This document shows positions 49,446-58,520 of a stretch of 64,000 bases of DNA, one piece after another. The stretch is taken from the NCBI RefSeq assembly GCF_003667705.1, contig NZ_CP033019.1, positions 992,001 to 1,056,000 of the forward strand, in the 5' to 3' direction. Under the pieces are notes generated by a model. It did no database searches and was not told the DNA's origin. It was given only the letters and a program-made list of their open reading frames with translations. The position numbers and the translations under genes were made by a program. Numbering within the stretch: the first letter of the stretch is position 1; every line of letters begins with the position of its first letter. Source of the DNA: Janthinobacterium agaricidamnosum. Lineage in GTDB: Bacteria > Pseudomonadota > Gammaproteobacteria > Burkholderiales > Burkholderiaceae_D.

Positions 49446-50690
49446 CTATTGAGCGCTGGCCACGTCCTCTTTATTTTCACGAATGATTTCTCGTACTTCC
49501 TCAATATGCTTCCACGCATGCAGCGCCGCCCGCTTCGCTGCCTGCTTGCTCTTGTAGGTATGCTCCAGCGTTTTGAGCGTGCCAGCGGCGCCAGCCTGTT
49601 CCTGCCCCGCTTTTTTCTTCTTCGCCGCCACATCCTTCCACTTCGCCACCACGCCCGTGATGCCTTCGTCCGGGTCTTTCTCTTCCTCGCGCTCGGCCTC
49701 GACCGCTTCCGTTTTCGTTTCAAACTCCACTCGCGTGGTAAAGCCGTTGCCGCCCAGGCTGTGCGTGACCTTGACCGATAGCCATTCGGTGGCGTCGATC
49801 TCAGGCTTGAAGCCTGTCACCGTCACGGGCGATTGCGGGAACACTGCCGGGTTGCCCAGGGCCAGGCTCATTTCGAAGGTGGCCAGGCCGCGCAGGATGC
49901 GCTGCCATTCGGCCACGGCCGCCGCGCGCGCGTCGGTTTCGTTGGCGAAGGTGGTGCGCAGGCGCTTGCTGTTGCCCGGCACGCCGGCTACGACGCTGCG
50001 GCGGCGCGCATAGCGCTCGTCGTGCCAGAAGGCGCGCACGCCCGTGTAGGCGTCGCTTTCGGCGCTGTGGTAGCGGTGGCCGTCGCCCAGGGCGCGCGTG
50101 ATGGGGATGACGGGCAGCGCCTTGCCGCTGGCCGTGCGGCTCTGGTTGATGGGGATGAAGAGCAGGATGTCATTCTTGACGGTGGCCACCGCGTCGTATT
50201 TTCTGCCCAGCCGGCGCAGGAAGGCCGCATCGCTTTCGTGGGTCTGGTCGATGTGCTCGACGGCGGTATCGCGCAGGCGCGCCGACACGCCCGACGCCAG
50301 CTCGTTGCGAAAGGCAATTGCCTCGATGATCGCGCCCAGGGTGGTCTTGTGAAAGCTGTGTTCCTGCTGCTGTTTAAAGGTGTCGATCAGGTTGGCCGAC
50401 CGCGCGCGTAGGGTGATGGTGTCGGGCGCGCCGCTGTGTTCCACCTCGTCCACGGTGAACTTGCCCATATCCACCAGACCGGCGGCTTGCCAGCCCAGCG
50501 CCAGGGCGATCTGCGCGCCGCGCGGCGGCAGGGCCAGCTTGCCGTCGCTGTCGTCGAGCGAGATATCGAGCTGGTCGCTCTCGTCGCCACGGCACAGGGT
50601 CAAGGTCAGATTAATCAGCCGCGGCGAGACGATGGCGGTCAAATCCTTGTCCTCGATGCTGACCTTGAAGGCGGGGATATGCTCGCTCAT
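49446..50690 (-). CDS. D: phage late control protein D (baseplate hub), gpD
   Basis: 414 aa with the P2 gpD layout: PAFKVSIEDKDLTAIVSPRLINLTLT start, the hub barrel (IALALGWQAAGLVDMGKFTVDEVEHS), DAAFLRRLGRKYDA and the long basic tail. It joins the tail tube to the spike, the counterpart of T4 gp27. Overlaps gpU by 4 bp. Last late gene of the run. A charged Glu/Lys-rich tail (EEEKDPDEG, then AKKKKAGQEQ) extends beyond the family core. Confidence 0.92.
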   Translation of the reverse strand: MSEHIPAFKVSIEDKDLTAIVSPRLINLTLTLCRGDESDQLDISLDDSDGKLALPPRGAQIALALGWQAAGLVDMGKFTVDEVEHSGAPDTITLRARSANLIDTFKQQQEHSFHKTTLGAIIEAIAFRNELASGVSARLRDTAVEHIDQTHESDAAFLRRLGRKYDAVATVKNDILLFIPINQSRTASGKALPVIPITRALGDGHRYHSAESDAYTGVRAFWHDERYARRRSVVAGVPGNSKRLRTTFANETDARAAAVAEWQRILRGLATFEMSLALGNPAVFPQSPVTVTGFKPEIDATEWLSVKVTHSLGGNGFTTRVEFETKTEAVEAEREEEKDPDEGITGVVAKWKDVAAKKKKAGQEQAGAAGTLKTLEHTYKSKQAAKRAALHAWKHIEEVREIIRENKEDVASAQ

Positions 50691-51295
50691 TTGAACTTGT
50701 CCGCCGCGCTGCCGATGGCGCCGCTGATGCTGCCGCCGATCTTGTCTTTCATCTCGCTGACCACGCCACCGTATTTCGACGTGATGCCGCCGACGACATT
50801 GCCGACCACGCTGCCCACGGCATTCCTGGCCGCGCCGGCGATGCTGCTGGTCATGCCGTCGATGCTGAGCATGTTTTTCAGGTCGCCGATGTCGCCCAGG
50901 CCAAGCATGGCCAGCACGCCGTCGTCGTCGCGCTTGAGCGCAATGGAGAACTCAACGCGGCGCGCGCCACCGCTGCCGTCGAGGACGCTGCGGCCCTCGG
51001 TCATGCTGGTGATGCGATACGAGCCGAGAATGCGGCCCGTGCCCTGGATCAGAATCCACGATTTACCCGTGTCGGCCATCATGCGCAGCGCATCGAGCGA
51101 ATACAGGGAGCCGGTCAGTTCCGGCGCCACCCAGCCCGACAGGGTGATGGTGTCGTCACCTGGCCCCACGTACTGGTGCGCGTCGCGCAGGCCCACGCGC
51201 GCCGTGCTGGCGTGCTTCCATTCCGTTTGCCGCTGCAGCTCGTGATAGGCCAGCGTCGGCAGGCTGAACACGAACATTCCTAAAATCATCATCAT
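50687..51295 (-). CDS. U: phage tail completion protein gpU
   Basis: 202 aa. LGMFVFSLPTLAYHELQRQTEWKHASTARVG and QYVGPGDDTITLSGWVAPEL are family landmarks, followed by DALRMMADTG. It caps or ends the tail tube next to the baseplate in P2-like virions. The C-terminal 60 residues (NAVGSVVGNVVGG, SISGAIGSAADKF) are a Gly/Ser/Ala helix not in classic P2 gpU. The exact one of three consecutive Met codons is uncertain. Confidence 0.9.
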   Translation of the reverse strand: MMMILGMFVFSLPTLAYHELQRQTEWKHASTARVGLRDAHQYVGPGDDTITLSGWVAPELTGSLYSLDALRMMADTGKSWILIQGTGRILGSYRITSMTEGRSVLDGSGGARRVEFSIALKRDDDGVLAMLGLGDIGDLKNMLSIDGMTSSIAGAARNAVGSVVGNVVGGITSKYGGVVSEMKDKIGGSISGAIGSAADKFK

Positions 51296-51309
51296 GGTGT
51301 GCTTCTTTC

Positions 51310-54213
51310 TTAATCGTGGTCGCGCAAGGACGAGCGGATGCGCGCCGCCTTTTCGCGGTCGCGCTGATCGAGCGCCACGCTCACCGCGCGCGCAATGGCC
51401 TGGGGATCGGTGCCGGCCTGCACGTTGAAAGTGATTTCGATCTTGTCGCCCTGGATGGTCATGCCGGCGCCGAACCCGCCTTGTGCCAGCGGCGCGCGCG
51501 TGTCGAAGGCGCTGGCGGGCAGGGCGGTTGCCGCGCCGATGGCAATGCCGGCACCCAGTTGCGTCAGGCGCTGCGCCAGGCCCGAAACCTTGGCAATCGG
51601 CGCGCCCTCGCTGCGGTCCAGGCCCACGGCCAGGCCCTGCATGGTGTAGTCGCCGAGCTGGGCAAACACGCGGCTCGGGCTGTGGATGCCCAGCTTTTCC
51701 TTGAACCAGGCAATGGTGCTGGAACCGGCATTGCTGATGGCGTCCTTGACGGCGCCCATGGAACCCGTGATGCCGTTGACCAGGCCGCGCAGGATGTTGG
51801 CGCCGAATTCGGTGAACTGGGCCGGCAGCTTGATGCCGAACCAGCTCATGACGCCCGCGAACGCCTGGTAAAACACGCCGACCGGTGACCAGTTGATAAT
51901 CAGGGCGCTGATACCCGTCAGGCCACCGGCACACGTCGCCTTGAGCTGCGACCACACGCCGACAAAGAACGTCTTGACCGGCTCCCAGCATTGATAGATG
52001 ACGTTCAAACTGCTGGTGATGCCGCTGGCCATGCTGCGCAGCAGGCCGCTGCCGAAGTCGCTGAACCTGGCCGGCAGCGCAATGCCGAACCAGCCCAGCA
52101 CGCCCGCGAAGGCGCGATAGAACAGGCCCAGCGGCGACCAGTCTGCGATCAGGTTATTGATGCCGACGAAGCCGCCGGCAAACGCCGCCTTGACGTCTGA
52201 CCACAGGCCGCCAAAGAAAGCCTTGATCGGCTCCCAGTATTTGTAGATCAGGAAGGCGGCGCCGGCGATGACCGTGATGGCGATGCCAATCGGGGTCAGC
52301 GTCAGGACACGGCCCAGCCACAGTACGGCGCGGCCCGCCCACATGAAGGCGCCGCCCAGGCCGCGCAGGATGGGCGTGAGCACGCCGCCCGTCACGCCCA
52401 TTTTGGCAAACATGACATGCAGCATGGCATACGGGCCGATCATGGCGGCAATGCCCAGCATCAGCGGCCCCAGCACCAGCAGCAGGCCGGCCAGTACGGC
52501 AAAGGCGGTAATCATGACCTTGGCCACGGTCGGGTTGCGTTCCATGAAGCCGTTCAGGCGCGTGACGGCGGAAATCGCCATTTCCAGCCCCTGCGCGTAC
52601 AGCGGCAGGATTTTTTCGCCCATAGTCAGTTTCAAGTTGGCCAGCTTGGACTGCGCTTCCAGTTCCTTGCCGGCGGCCGAGTTGCGGCCCAGCTTGTCCA
52701 GCTGATCGATGTTCGCCGCGCCACGGTTCAGCTTTTCATTCTTGTGGATCTGCACGCGCTGCAAATACATTTGCGAATGCAAGTTCGACGCGGTGCGGTT
52801 GGAAAAGATGCTACCGATGGCATCGAGCACTTGTTTCTTTTCCGTGATGCCCTTCTTGGCCAATTGCGGCAACAGCACTTTTTCCATCCATTCGAACTGG
52901 TTTTCGCGGAACAGCTCGGAACCCAGCAGCGCACCAGGATCGAGAAAGGAAATTTGCCCGGCCTTGTCGTGCTTGACCTTGCTTTTGTCGCCGATCAGGC
53001 CAAACTCTTCCAGCTTTTTGGCCGAGCGTTTCGTGGTACGGCCCTGGTACAAGTTCTGGTAGGCGCTCATCAGGGACGTGCCGACGCGGTTGCCGCCCAT
53101 TTCCTGCACCAGCGGCTCCATCTGGTAGTAAAACGCATCGTCCTTCAAACCCTTGGCAGCGAGGCCGCCCGTCTTGATCATGTTCAGCCATTCATTCGGC
53201 CCGACGCGCCCGCCTGTGGCGGTAATCACTTTCTGCACGATATTGGCCTGGGCTTCGAACTTTTCCTTGCTCTCCAGGCCGCCGCGCAGTTCGATCACCT
53301 TGAGCATGTCCATGAACTTGCGTTCGTTGTCGGCGCCCTCGGCCTCGCCGAAGAAGGCATGATTGGCAAACTTCATCTTCGCCAAGGTAGGGGCGACCAT
53401 TTCCGCGTGGTGCACGTCGGCAAAGGCGCTCATGCCGTCGCGCATCAACTGCAGGTTGTCGAGCTGGCTGGTGCCGTAGGTCTTCATGTTGCGCGCGAAG
53501 GCGACGGCCTCGGCTGACACTTTATCGCCCAGGCCCAGTGCATTGACCCTGCCCACTTCCGTTTGATAGTGCTTGGCCTCGTTCAGCCCCTTGACGACGG
53601 GCGCGCCGATGACGGCGCCCGTGGCGGTCGCGCCGGCGCCGGCCATGGCCAGGTTGCCCGCCTTGTTGCGCAGCTTGTCGGCATGCTGGGTGGCGTTGGT
53701 GACGCGCTGCTGCTTGTCGGCTGACGCGGCCAGACGCTTTTGTTGCGAAGCCAATTCAACGTTCGTCAACTGGATACTGTTCTTAAGCCATTCCTGGGCC
53801 TTGCCCAGTTGGCGCGTGTCAATGCCGGCTTCCTTGAGGCTGGTACGCAGGACGCGGAATTGCTGGCTTTGTTCGCGGCCTTTCAGCGTCAATGCCTGCG
53901 TGACTTTGACTGCTGCGTTAAATTCGCGCGTCAGGGCGCGCGTGGGCGTCGTGGTCTGCTTCATTTTCGCAGCAAGATCATTCAGTTTGTCTTGCGCTTC
54001 CTTGAGCTTGGTACGCGTCGCATTGATACCGCTATGCAGTTCGCGGAATTTCCCCAGGTTTCTCTGCTGGGTGTTCAGTTCGCGCAAGCGGTCACTGGTG
54101 GCCTTCAACGCTTTGGCCGTATCGCTCGAGCCGCCCATGATTTTTTTCAGCGGGCCGGTAATCTTGTCCAGTGCCGCAAATACCACTTGTAATTTCAGAT
54201 CCCGACCAGCCAT
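51310..54213 (-). CDS. T: phage tail tape measure protein gpT
   Basis: 967 aa. N-terminal LQVVFAALDKITGPLKKIMGG is typical, followed by coiled coil, a TP901-like central domain, hydrophobic helices (MITAFAVLAGLLLVLGPLML and others) and an 83-residue duplication (units with YWEPIKAFFGGLWSD and CWEPVKTFFVGVWSQ). C-terminal GIHSPSRVFAQLGDYTMQGLAVG is the standard phage tape-measure ending. Sets tail length; length of the protein predicts tail length. Confidence 0.93.
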   Translation of the reverse strand: MAGRDLKLQVVFAALDKITGPLKKIMGGSSDTAKALKATSDRLRELNTQQRNLGKFRELHSGINATRTKLKEAQDKLNDLAAKMKQTTTPTRALTREFNAAVKVTQALTLKGREQSQQFRVLRTSLKEAGIDTRQLGKAQEWLKNSIQLTNVELASQQKRLAASADKQQRVTNATQHADKLRNKAGNLAMAGAGATATGAVIGAPVVKGLNEAKHYQTEVGRVNALGLGDKVSAEAVAFARNMKTYGTSQLDNLQLMRDGMSAFADVHHAEMVAPTLAKMKFANHAFFGEAEGADNERKFMDMLKVIELRGGLESKEKFEAQANIVQKVITATGGRVGPNEWLNMIKTGGLAAKGLKDDAFYYQMEPLVQEMGGNRVGTSLMSAYQNLYQGRTTKRSAKKLEEFGLIGDKSKVKHDKAGQISFLDPGALLGSELFRENQFEWMEKVLLPQLAKKGITEKKQVLDAIGSIFSNRTASNLHSQMYLQRVQIHKNEKLNRGAANIDQLDKLGRNSAAGKELEAQSKLANLKLTMGEKILPLYAQGLEMAISAVTRLNGFMERNPTVAKVMITAFAVLAGLLLVLGPLMLGIAAMIGPYAMLHVMFAKMGVTGGVLTPILRGLGGAFMWAGRAVLWLGRVLTLTPIGIAITVIAGAAFLIYKYWEPIKAFFGGLWSDVKAAFAGGFVGINNLIADWSPLGLFYRAFAGVLGWFGIALPARFSDFGSGLLRSMASGITSSLNVIYQCWEPVKTFFVGVWSQLKATCAGGLTGISALIINWSPVGVFYQAFAGVMSWFGIKLPAQFTEFGANILRGLVNGITGSMGAVKDAISNAGSSTIAWFKEKLGIHSPSRVFAQLGDYTMQGLAVGLDRSEGAPIAKVSGLAQRLTQLGAGIAIGAATALPASAFDTRAPLAQGGFGAGMTIQGDKIEITFNVQAGTDPQAIARAVSVALDQRDREKAARIRSSLRDHD

Positions 54214-54327
54214 CTATTCCGCTCCGCTTCGCTGCCGGGCGCGCTCGCGCCAGGCCATCAGTTCATCAATGGTAAAACCGTCCATCGCTGCCGGCGTCCA
54301 GTGGAAGACGCCGGCAATGTCGGCCAT
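54214..54327 (-). CDS. E': gpE' (frameshift extension) of the E gene
   Basis: 37 codons: MADIAGVFHWTPAAMDGFTIDELM then WRERARQRSG, the P2 E' pattern with FHW and WRERA. It lies in the -1 frame relative to the 102-aa E gene, and the frame stays open back to the slip site, so it is normally made as the C-terminus of the E+E' fusion chaperone. Stops just before gpT. Confidence 0.8.
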   Translation of the reverse strand: MADIAGVFHWTPAAMDGFTIDELMAWRERARQRSGAE

Positions 54328-54335
54328 GGCGTCCT

Positions 54336-54644
54336 CTACTTCGCCGGGGATACCGAAAGGCGATCTGCTTTGCTCGCCAAAAAACCGGCAACCTCGGCGC
54401 CCACGGCCAGCAGGTCGGCCGGGTCCATGTTGGCGATGTCGTGCGCGGTCAAGGTCGGCTCGGTGATGCGCGGCAGCACGATCTGCAAGGCCGACACGTT
54501 CAGGTTGGCCAGCTCGATCAGGGAAATGCCGCGCAAGGCGCCCGCCTTGGGTTTGCGCACGGTCAGCGAGTTGATGAAGGTATCGCCGCGCTTGATCGGG
54601 TCGTCCAGTTCGATGACGGCGCTGTTTTGGGTATCGTTGTGCAT
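54336..54644 (-). CDS. E: phage tail assembly protein gpE
   Basis: 102 aa. VIELDDPIKRGDTFINSLTVRKPKAGALRGISLIELAN is the family signature. Acts with the E+E' fusion as tail assembly chaperone, like lambda gpG and gpGT. The ATG at MHNDTQ has GGAC spacing typical of the operon and starts the conserved region. Confidence 0.88.
   Translation of the reverse strand: MHNDTQNSAVIELDDPIKRGDTFINSLTVRKPKAGALRGISLIELANLNVSALQIVLPRITEPTLTAHDIANMDPADLLAVGAEVAGFLASKADRLSVSPAK
54378..54384 (-). promoter_or_regulatory. programmed -1 ribosomal frameshift site T-TTT-TTG
   Basis: The heptamer lies in frame with E as GGT TTT TTG. Slipping back by one gives an open frame (FGEQSRSPFGIPGEVEDAM) straight into E'. 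P2 uses a slippery heptamer at the same place. Gives a low level of the E+E' fusion. Confidence 0.85.
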
Positions 54645-54684
54645 GGTGTTGTCCTTGTAGGGTGGTGGTGAATAGAAAAGGGGA

Positions 54685-55194
54685 TTACAGGCCGATGGCC
54701 TTGCGGATGGCCGCATTGGTGTCGCCGCCGCCAAAGTTCTCGGTGCCGCTCATGAAGTCCAGTTCGATGACGGTGGCGCCGTCGATCATCAGCTTGTAAT
54801 AGCTGCAAGCCATGGTGTATTTGTGCGTGGTGTCGTCGCCCATCTTGGCGCCGCCCATGTCGATTTCCTTGTAGCGGCCGCGCACGACGACCTCGACGGC
54901 GGCGACCGTGCCCTCATCGTCTTCCTGATAGGCGCCGGCAAAGCGCAGTTGCACGGCGCCGTGCGTGTGCGCGCCGTACTGTTTCAGGGCTTCGGCGATC
55001 AGGCCGCCGCCGCTCCATTCCAGCGACAGCGCCTCGTTGCCGAAGTCCACGGACACGGGGCCGCTCATGCCGCCGGCGCGGTACTCTTCCATTTTGCGGC
55101 TGAGCTTGGGCAAGGTGACTTCCGGCACCATGCCCATGAAGGAGACGCCGTTCTGGAACAAGTTAAAATTTTTCAGTTTGCGGGGCAGGCCCAT
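54685..55194 (-). CDS. FII: phage major tail tube protein FII
   Basis: 169 aa: PRKLKNFNLFQNGVSFMGMVPEVTLPKLSRKMEEYRAGGM and ALKQYGAHTHGAVQLRFAGAYQEDDEG are highly typical of P2 FII. It forms the inner tube of the contractile tail. Precedes E in the late run. Confidence 0.95.
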   Translation of the reverse strand: MGLPRKLKNFNLFQNGVSFMGMVPEVTLPKLSRKMEEYRAGGMSGPVSVDFGNEALSLEWSGGGLIAEALKQYGAHTHGAVQLRFAGAYQEDDEGTVAAVEVVVRGRYKEIDMGGAKMGDDTTHKYTMACSYYKLMIDGATVIELDFMSGTENFGGGDTNAAIRKAIGL

Positions 55195-55262
55195 GGTGTT
55201 CTCCAGTTATTCAATGCGCCCGCGCTGGCGCGGGCAGGGTGGTGATGGCGGCGCCAGTACGA

Positions 55263-56438
55263 CTATGCGGCGATGCGCGAGGCGAAGTCGGCCAGGTAGC
55301 GGTCGGTAATGCGTTGCTGGAATTTCAGGTTTTCCAGCGGCGGCACGGGCGTGTAGTCGTAGTCGATGGCCAGCTTGCCGTCTTTCAGCGCCGTCTTGTC
55401 GTTGTATTGCTCGTCATACCAGGCGTGGCCGTCGATGATGTAGCCCTGCAATTTCAGGTCGCGGAACTTGGCGTTGATGCTCTCCAGCAGGTCGCGCACC
55501 AGGGACGGATGCAGGGGCACATCGACATAGGCGAAGTGCGTTTCGGCGATGGTGTCGGCCAGCACCTGGGCCGTGCGCGTGTAGCTTTCGAAATAGAAGA
55601 AGCCGCCCGGCGCCTCGCAGGTGCGCGAACCCCAGAAGCGGTAACCGCCCATGTTAATCAGGGTGGTCACTTCCTTGGCGTTGAGCACGCCGGCATCGGT
55701 GGCCGGGTCTTGCAGGTCGAAAAATACGTCCTTGGTGATGCCGGTCGGGCCGTTGACGACTACGTTGGACAGGGTCTTGTGCCAGCCCGTTTCCTCGTCG
55801 ATCTTGGCGCGCAGACCCATGGCGAAGGCGACAGCCGAGATGCTGGCCTCGGCGTCCGTGGCCGTATCCCAGTTCACAAAATCCGGCCAGATCACCATTA
55901 CTTCGCGCTGGCCGAACTGGCCGCGATAGGTGGTGGCCGCCGTGACGGAGGCGCAGCCATAGGCCGACGCATACACGAAGCCGCGCAGGCGCTGTGCCAC
56001 GCTGACCAGGGCGTTGGTGACGGCCTGGGTATCCAGGCCCGGCGCGCCGAGGATGCGCGGTTTCACGCCCAACTTGCTTTGCGCGGCCAGCAGCGCCTGG
56101 GCGCCCAGGTACTTGCCGTCCGGTGACACGCCGCCCACGGCGTTGGTGGTGGTTTCCGCTTCCGTCTCGCCTTCGGCCACGCGCACCACGACGGTCAAGG
56201 GTTTGGTTTGTGCGGCGATGGCTTCCAGCGCGCGATACAGGGTGCCGGTCTTGCCGGCCTTGCCCATGGCGGCCAGCACGTTGGTGACGAGCACTGGCGT
56301 GTCGAGCGGGAAAACGGCCGGGTCGGCATCGTCGGCCGTGGCGATCAGGCCCAGCACAGCCGTGGACACGGTGCGGATGGGGCGCGAACCCTCGTTGATT
56401 TCAATGACGCGCACGCCATGGTGGTAGTCGGTGGGCAT
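55263..56438 (-). CDS. FI: phage tail sheath protein FI
   Basis: 391 aa: YHHGVRVIEINEGSRPIRTVSTAVLGLIATADDA start, VTNALVSVAQRLRGFVYASAYG, and WGSRTCEAPGGFFYFESYTRTAQVLADTIAETHF near the end. Contractile sheath around the tube. AGGAGA lies 8 nt before the chosen ATG; a longer in-frame extension upstream is a shadow of the fibre assembly gene. Confidence 0.95.
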   Translation of the reverse strand: MPTDYHHGVRVIEINEGSRPIRTVSTAVLGLIATADDADPAVFPLDTPVLVTNVLAAMGKAGKTGTLYRALEAIAAQTKPLTVVVRVAEGETEAETTTNAVGGVSPDGKYLGAQALLAAQSKLGVKPRILGAPGLDTQAVTNALVSVAQRLRGFVYASAYGCASVTAATTYRGQFGQREVMVIWPDFVNWDTATDAEASISAVAFAMGLRAKIDEETGWHKTLSNVVVNGPTGITKDVFFDLQDPATDAGVLNAKEVTTLINMGGYRFWGSRTCEAPGGFFYFESYTRTAQVLADTIAETHFAYVDVPLHPSLVRDLLESINAKFRDLKLQGYIIDGHAWYDEQYNDKTALKDGKLAIDYDYTPVPPLENLKFQQRITDRYLADFASRIAA

Positions 56439-56475
56439 TGCTGGCTCTCCTGGTAGGTAGTGAATGTCGGGGGTG

Positions 56476-56958
56476 TTACTGGGTGTTGCCTGCATCATCG
56501 AAGGCGCGCCGGGCCTCTTGCGGCAAGGCGTCGGCGATGCGCTGGAATTCGGCGCTGACGGCCGCCTGCAGGGCGTCCACATCCTGTGCGGCGACGACCG
56601 TCGCGCAGATGGTGATGTCGAGCAGGCAGGTGCGCGCCGTGGCGATGGCTTGCGCGATTGCCGCGTCGCCGCTGGCCATGGCGGCAAAGCCGATACCGGC
56701 CAGGCGGTTGAGAATCCCGTCACGGCGCGCGCGAACGGTATCGAGGTAGAAGGCGCACACTTGGCCATAGGGAATGGCAGGGGCCGGCGTGATGCGCAGC
56801 GCCCCTTTGACAAACTTGAACGATCCGCCGGATGCACGGGCGGTATGGGCGGCCAGGTGGTCAGCCTCGGATACCTCAAACACATCGGACGGGATGTCCT
56901 GGTACTCGATGTTGACGGGGTAAAAAAAACCTGTGCTCGGTGAATATCTGACGGCCAT
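56476..56958 (-). CDS. tail fibre assembly-like protein
   Basis: 160 aa. YSPSTGFFYPVNIEYQDIPSDVFEVSEADHLA is the phage fibre assembly/chaperone N-terminus; the C-terminal helical half (DALQAAVSAEFQRIADALPQEARRAFDDA) may bind the fibre. It lies directly after the fibre gene (2 bp), the normal G position in P2. Confidence 0.75.
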   Translation of the reverse strand: MAVRYSPSTGFFYPVNIEYQDIPSDVFEVSEADHLAAHTARASGGSFKFVKGALRITPAPAIPYGQVCAFYLDTVRARRDGILNRLAGIGFAAMASGDAAIAQAIATARTCLLDITICATVVAAQDVDALQAAVSAEFQRIADALPQEARRAFDDAGNTQ

Positions 56959-56960
56959 GA

Positions 56961-58520
56961 TTAGTTTCCAATCGCAAAATAGGATGGGGTGATGCCGCCC
57001 GACAGCGTTGTCCCGTTGTAGGTGAACAGGCGGCAGCCCGTTTTGGTTTGCATGCCGGCATTGATATTGCTGGGCGCACTGGCCCCGGCGCCGGCTTGCC
57101 CGTCATATCCCCCAAAGACGCGAAAACACTTGTTCGGAAACGGAATGGGAAAGATCACATCGGCGTAGCCGGTGGCCTGTGTCGTTGTGCCGGTGCCCCA
57201 CTGGAAAATGAAGTCGCCGGAAATTTGCTTGAAGCCGTTCGAAAACAACATGGCCGCAAAGTCGGCATTGCGCCACAGCTCGGCGGTCGAGTCGATGACT
57301 TGCCAGACGTTTGTCCCGGTCGCCATGAGGGTGAGAAATTGTCCCGCCTTGATCGTGATGCTCGGCACGCTGCCAACATCAAATCCAATGTTCACGCCTG
57401 GCGCGGCAAGGATGGTGCCGCTATTGAAAAGTCCGAAGAACTTGACGCACTTGCCGGAATTGTGGGGAATGCCAAGCGATACTGGGTCAGGAATGGTGAT
57501 GGCCTTGCCCGCAGTCGGGAAGTACAGGGCGCAGCCCATATCCTCGGCGGTGAGCGAACGGCTTTCAGTGACGCCGGCATAGCGCACCATGTTTCCTTGT
57601 GCGCGCTGCACAAAGTCGGCATTGACCAGCTTGCTTGACGCGTCAAACTTCGGCAGTGTCGCCACTTCCTTCATGCTGTATTGCGGATGCGGATCTGCCG
57701 CCGCTGCGTGCTTGGCCAGTTGCTGGTCGCCATAGGCGCGTGCGCTGGTGTCCTGTTGATCGACATAGGCGACCTTGGCCAGCAGCGGGTGCGGGTCAAG
57801 AGCCGCCTGATGCTTGGCCAGTTGCTGGTCGCCATAGGCGCGTGTGCTGGTGTCTTGCTGATCGACATAGGCGACCTTGGCCAGGAGCGGGTGCGGATCG
57901 GCGGCCGCCTGGTGCTTGGCCAGTTGCTGGTCGCCATAGGCGCGTGCGCTGGCGTCCTGCTGATCGACATAAGCGACCTTTGCCAGCAGCGGGTGAGGAT
58001 CAACAGCTGCCAGGTGCTTGGCCAGTTGCGCGTCGCTGTAGGCGCGCACGGTAATGTCTTGATCATCGACATATTTACGGGTGGCCAGGATGACGGACGG
58101 ATCGATTTTCAGCTCGATGGCGGCCGTGCTTGCGACGATCAGCACGATGCGCACCACTTGCGTGCGCCCGCTACCCTCGGCCATCAGGGGCTTGTAGCTG
58201 GGCGGGCAGTTGGCGACCGCACACAGGTCGCCGGCCTCGTCAAAGATGCCGATCTCGCGTATCCACCAGCCGCCCACGTCCTCGGGCAAGACTTGCTCGA
58301 CGATGATCTGGCTGCTGTTGGCCGGGTCGATGGTCAACTGGTTCAGGCCAGCGCGGCGCACTTCGTGGACGAGTGCCTTTTGCGTGCGCACAGGCATGGG
58401 CAGGTTGCCGTTGCCGTCGCCTACGGCAAGATTTTTCAGTTTCAGGGTTTGACCCAGGGCGATGGCGTTGGCCAGCTTGGCCTCGCCCACTTCGGTCAGG
58501 ATGGCAAAGTATGTGCTCAT
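56961..58520 (-). CDS. phage tail fibre protein
   Basis: 519 aa. N-terminal DUF3751/gpH-like attachment domain (YFAILTEVGEAKLANAIALG through GGWWIREIGIFDEAGDL). Residues about 149-284 are four 34-aa repeats (YVDQQD, RAYGDQQLAKH, DPHPLLAKV). Then a spacer and a gp53-like C-terminal receptor domain (FSNGFKQISGDFIFQWGTGT, then PFPNKCFRVFGG). Binds the host surface. Overlaps gpI by 4 bp. Confidence 0.88.
   Translation of the reverse strand: MSTYFAILTEVGEAKLANAIALGQTLKLKNLAVGDGNGNLPMPVRTQKALVHEVRRAGLNQLTIDPANSSQIIVEQVLPEDVGGWWIREIGIFDEAGDLCAVANCPPSYKPLMAEGSGRTQVVRIVLIVASTAAIELKIDPSVILATRKYVDDQDITVRAYSDAQLAKHLAAVDPHPLLAKVAYVDQQDASARAYGDQQLAKHQAAADPHPLLAKVAYVDQQDTSTRAYGDQQLAKHQAALDPHPLLAKVAYVDQQDTSARAYGDQQLAKHAAAADPHPQYSMKEVATLPKFDASSKLVNADFVQRAQGNMVRYAGVTESRSLTAEDMGCALYFPTAGKAITIPDPVSLGIPHNSGKCVKFFGLFNSGTILAAPGVNIGFDVGSVPSITIKAGQFLTLMATGTNVWQVIDSTAELWRNADFAAMLFSNGFKQISGDFIFQWGTGTTTQATGYADVIFPIPFPNKCFRVFGGYDGQAGAGASAPSNINAGMQTKTGCRLFTYNGTTLSGGITPSYFAIGN
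57669..58076 (-). repeat. four 102-bp tandem repeats within the fibre gene
   Basis: Each unit encodes KYVDDQD or AYVDQQD, then RAYGDQQLAKH and DPHPLLAKV. Units 2-4 are nearly identical in DNA while unit 1 and the end of unit 4 diverge, a sign of recent copy-number change. The length of the fibre shaft should vary with repeat number. Confidence 0.85.

Noticed and set aside
54336..54734. Longer form of gpE starting 30 codons upstream
   Set aside because: The extra segment lies in the untranslated gap after FII and has no family similarity; the internal ATG begins the conserved part.
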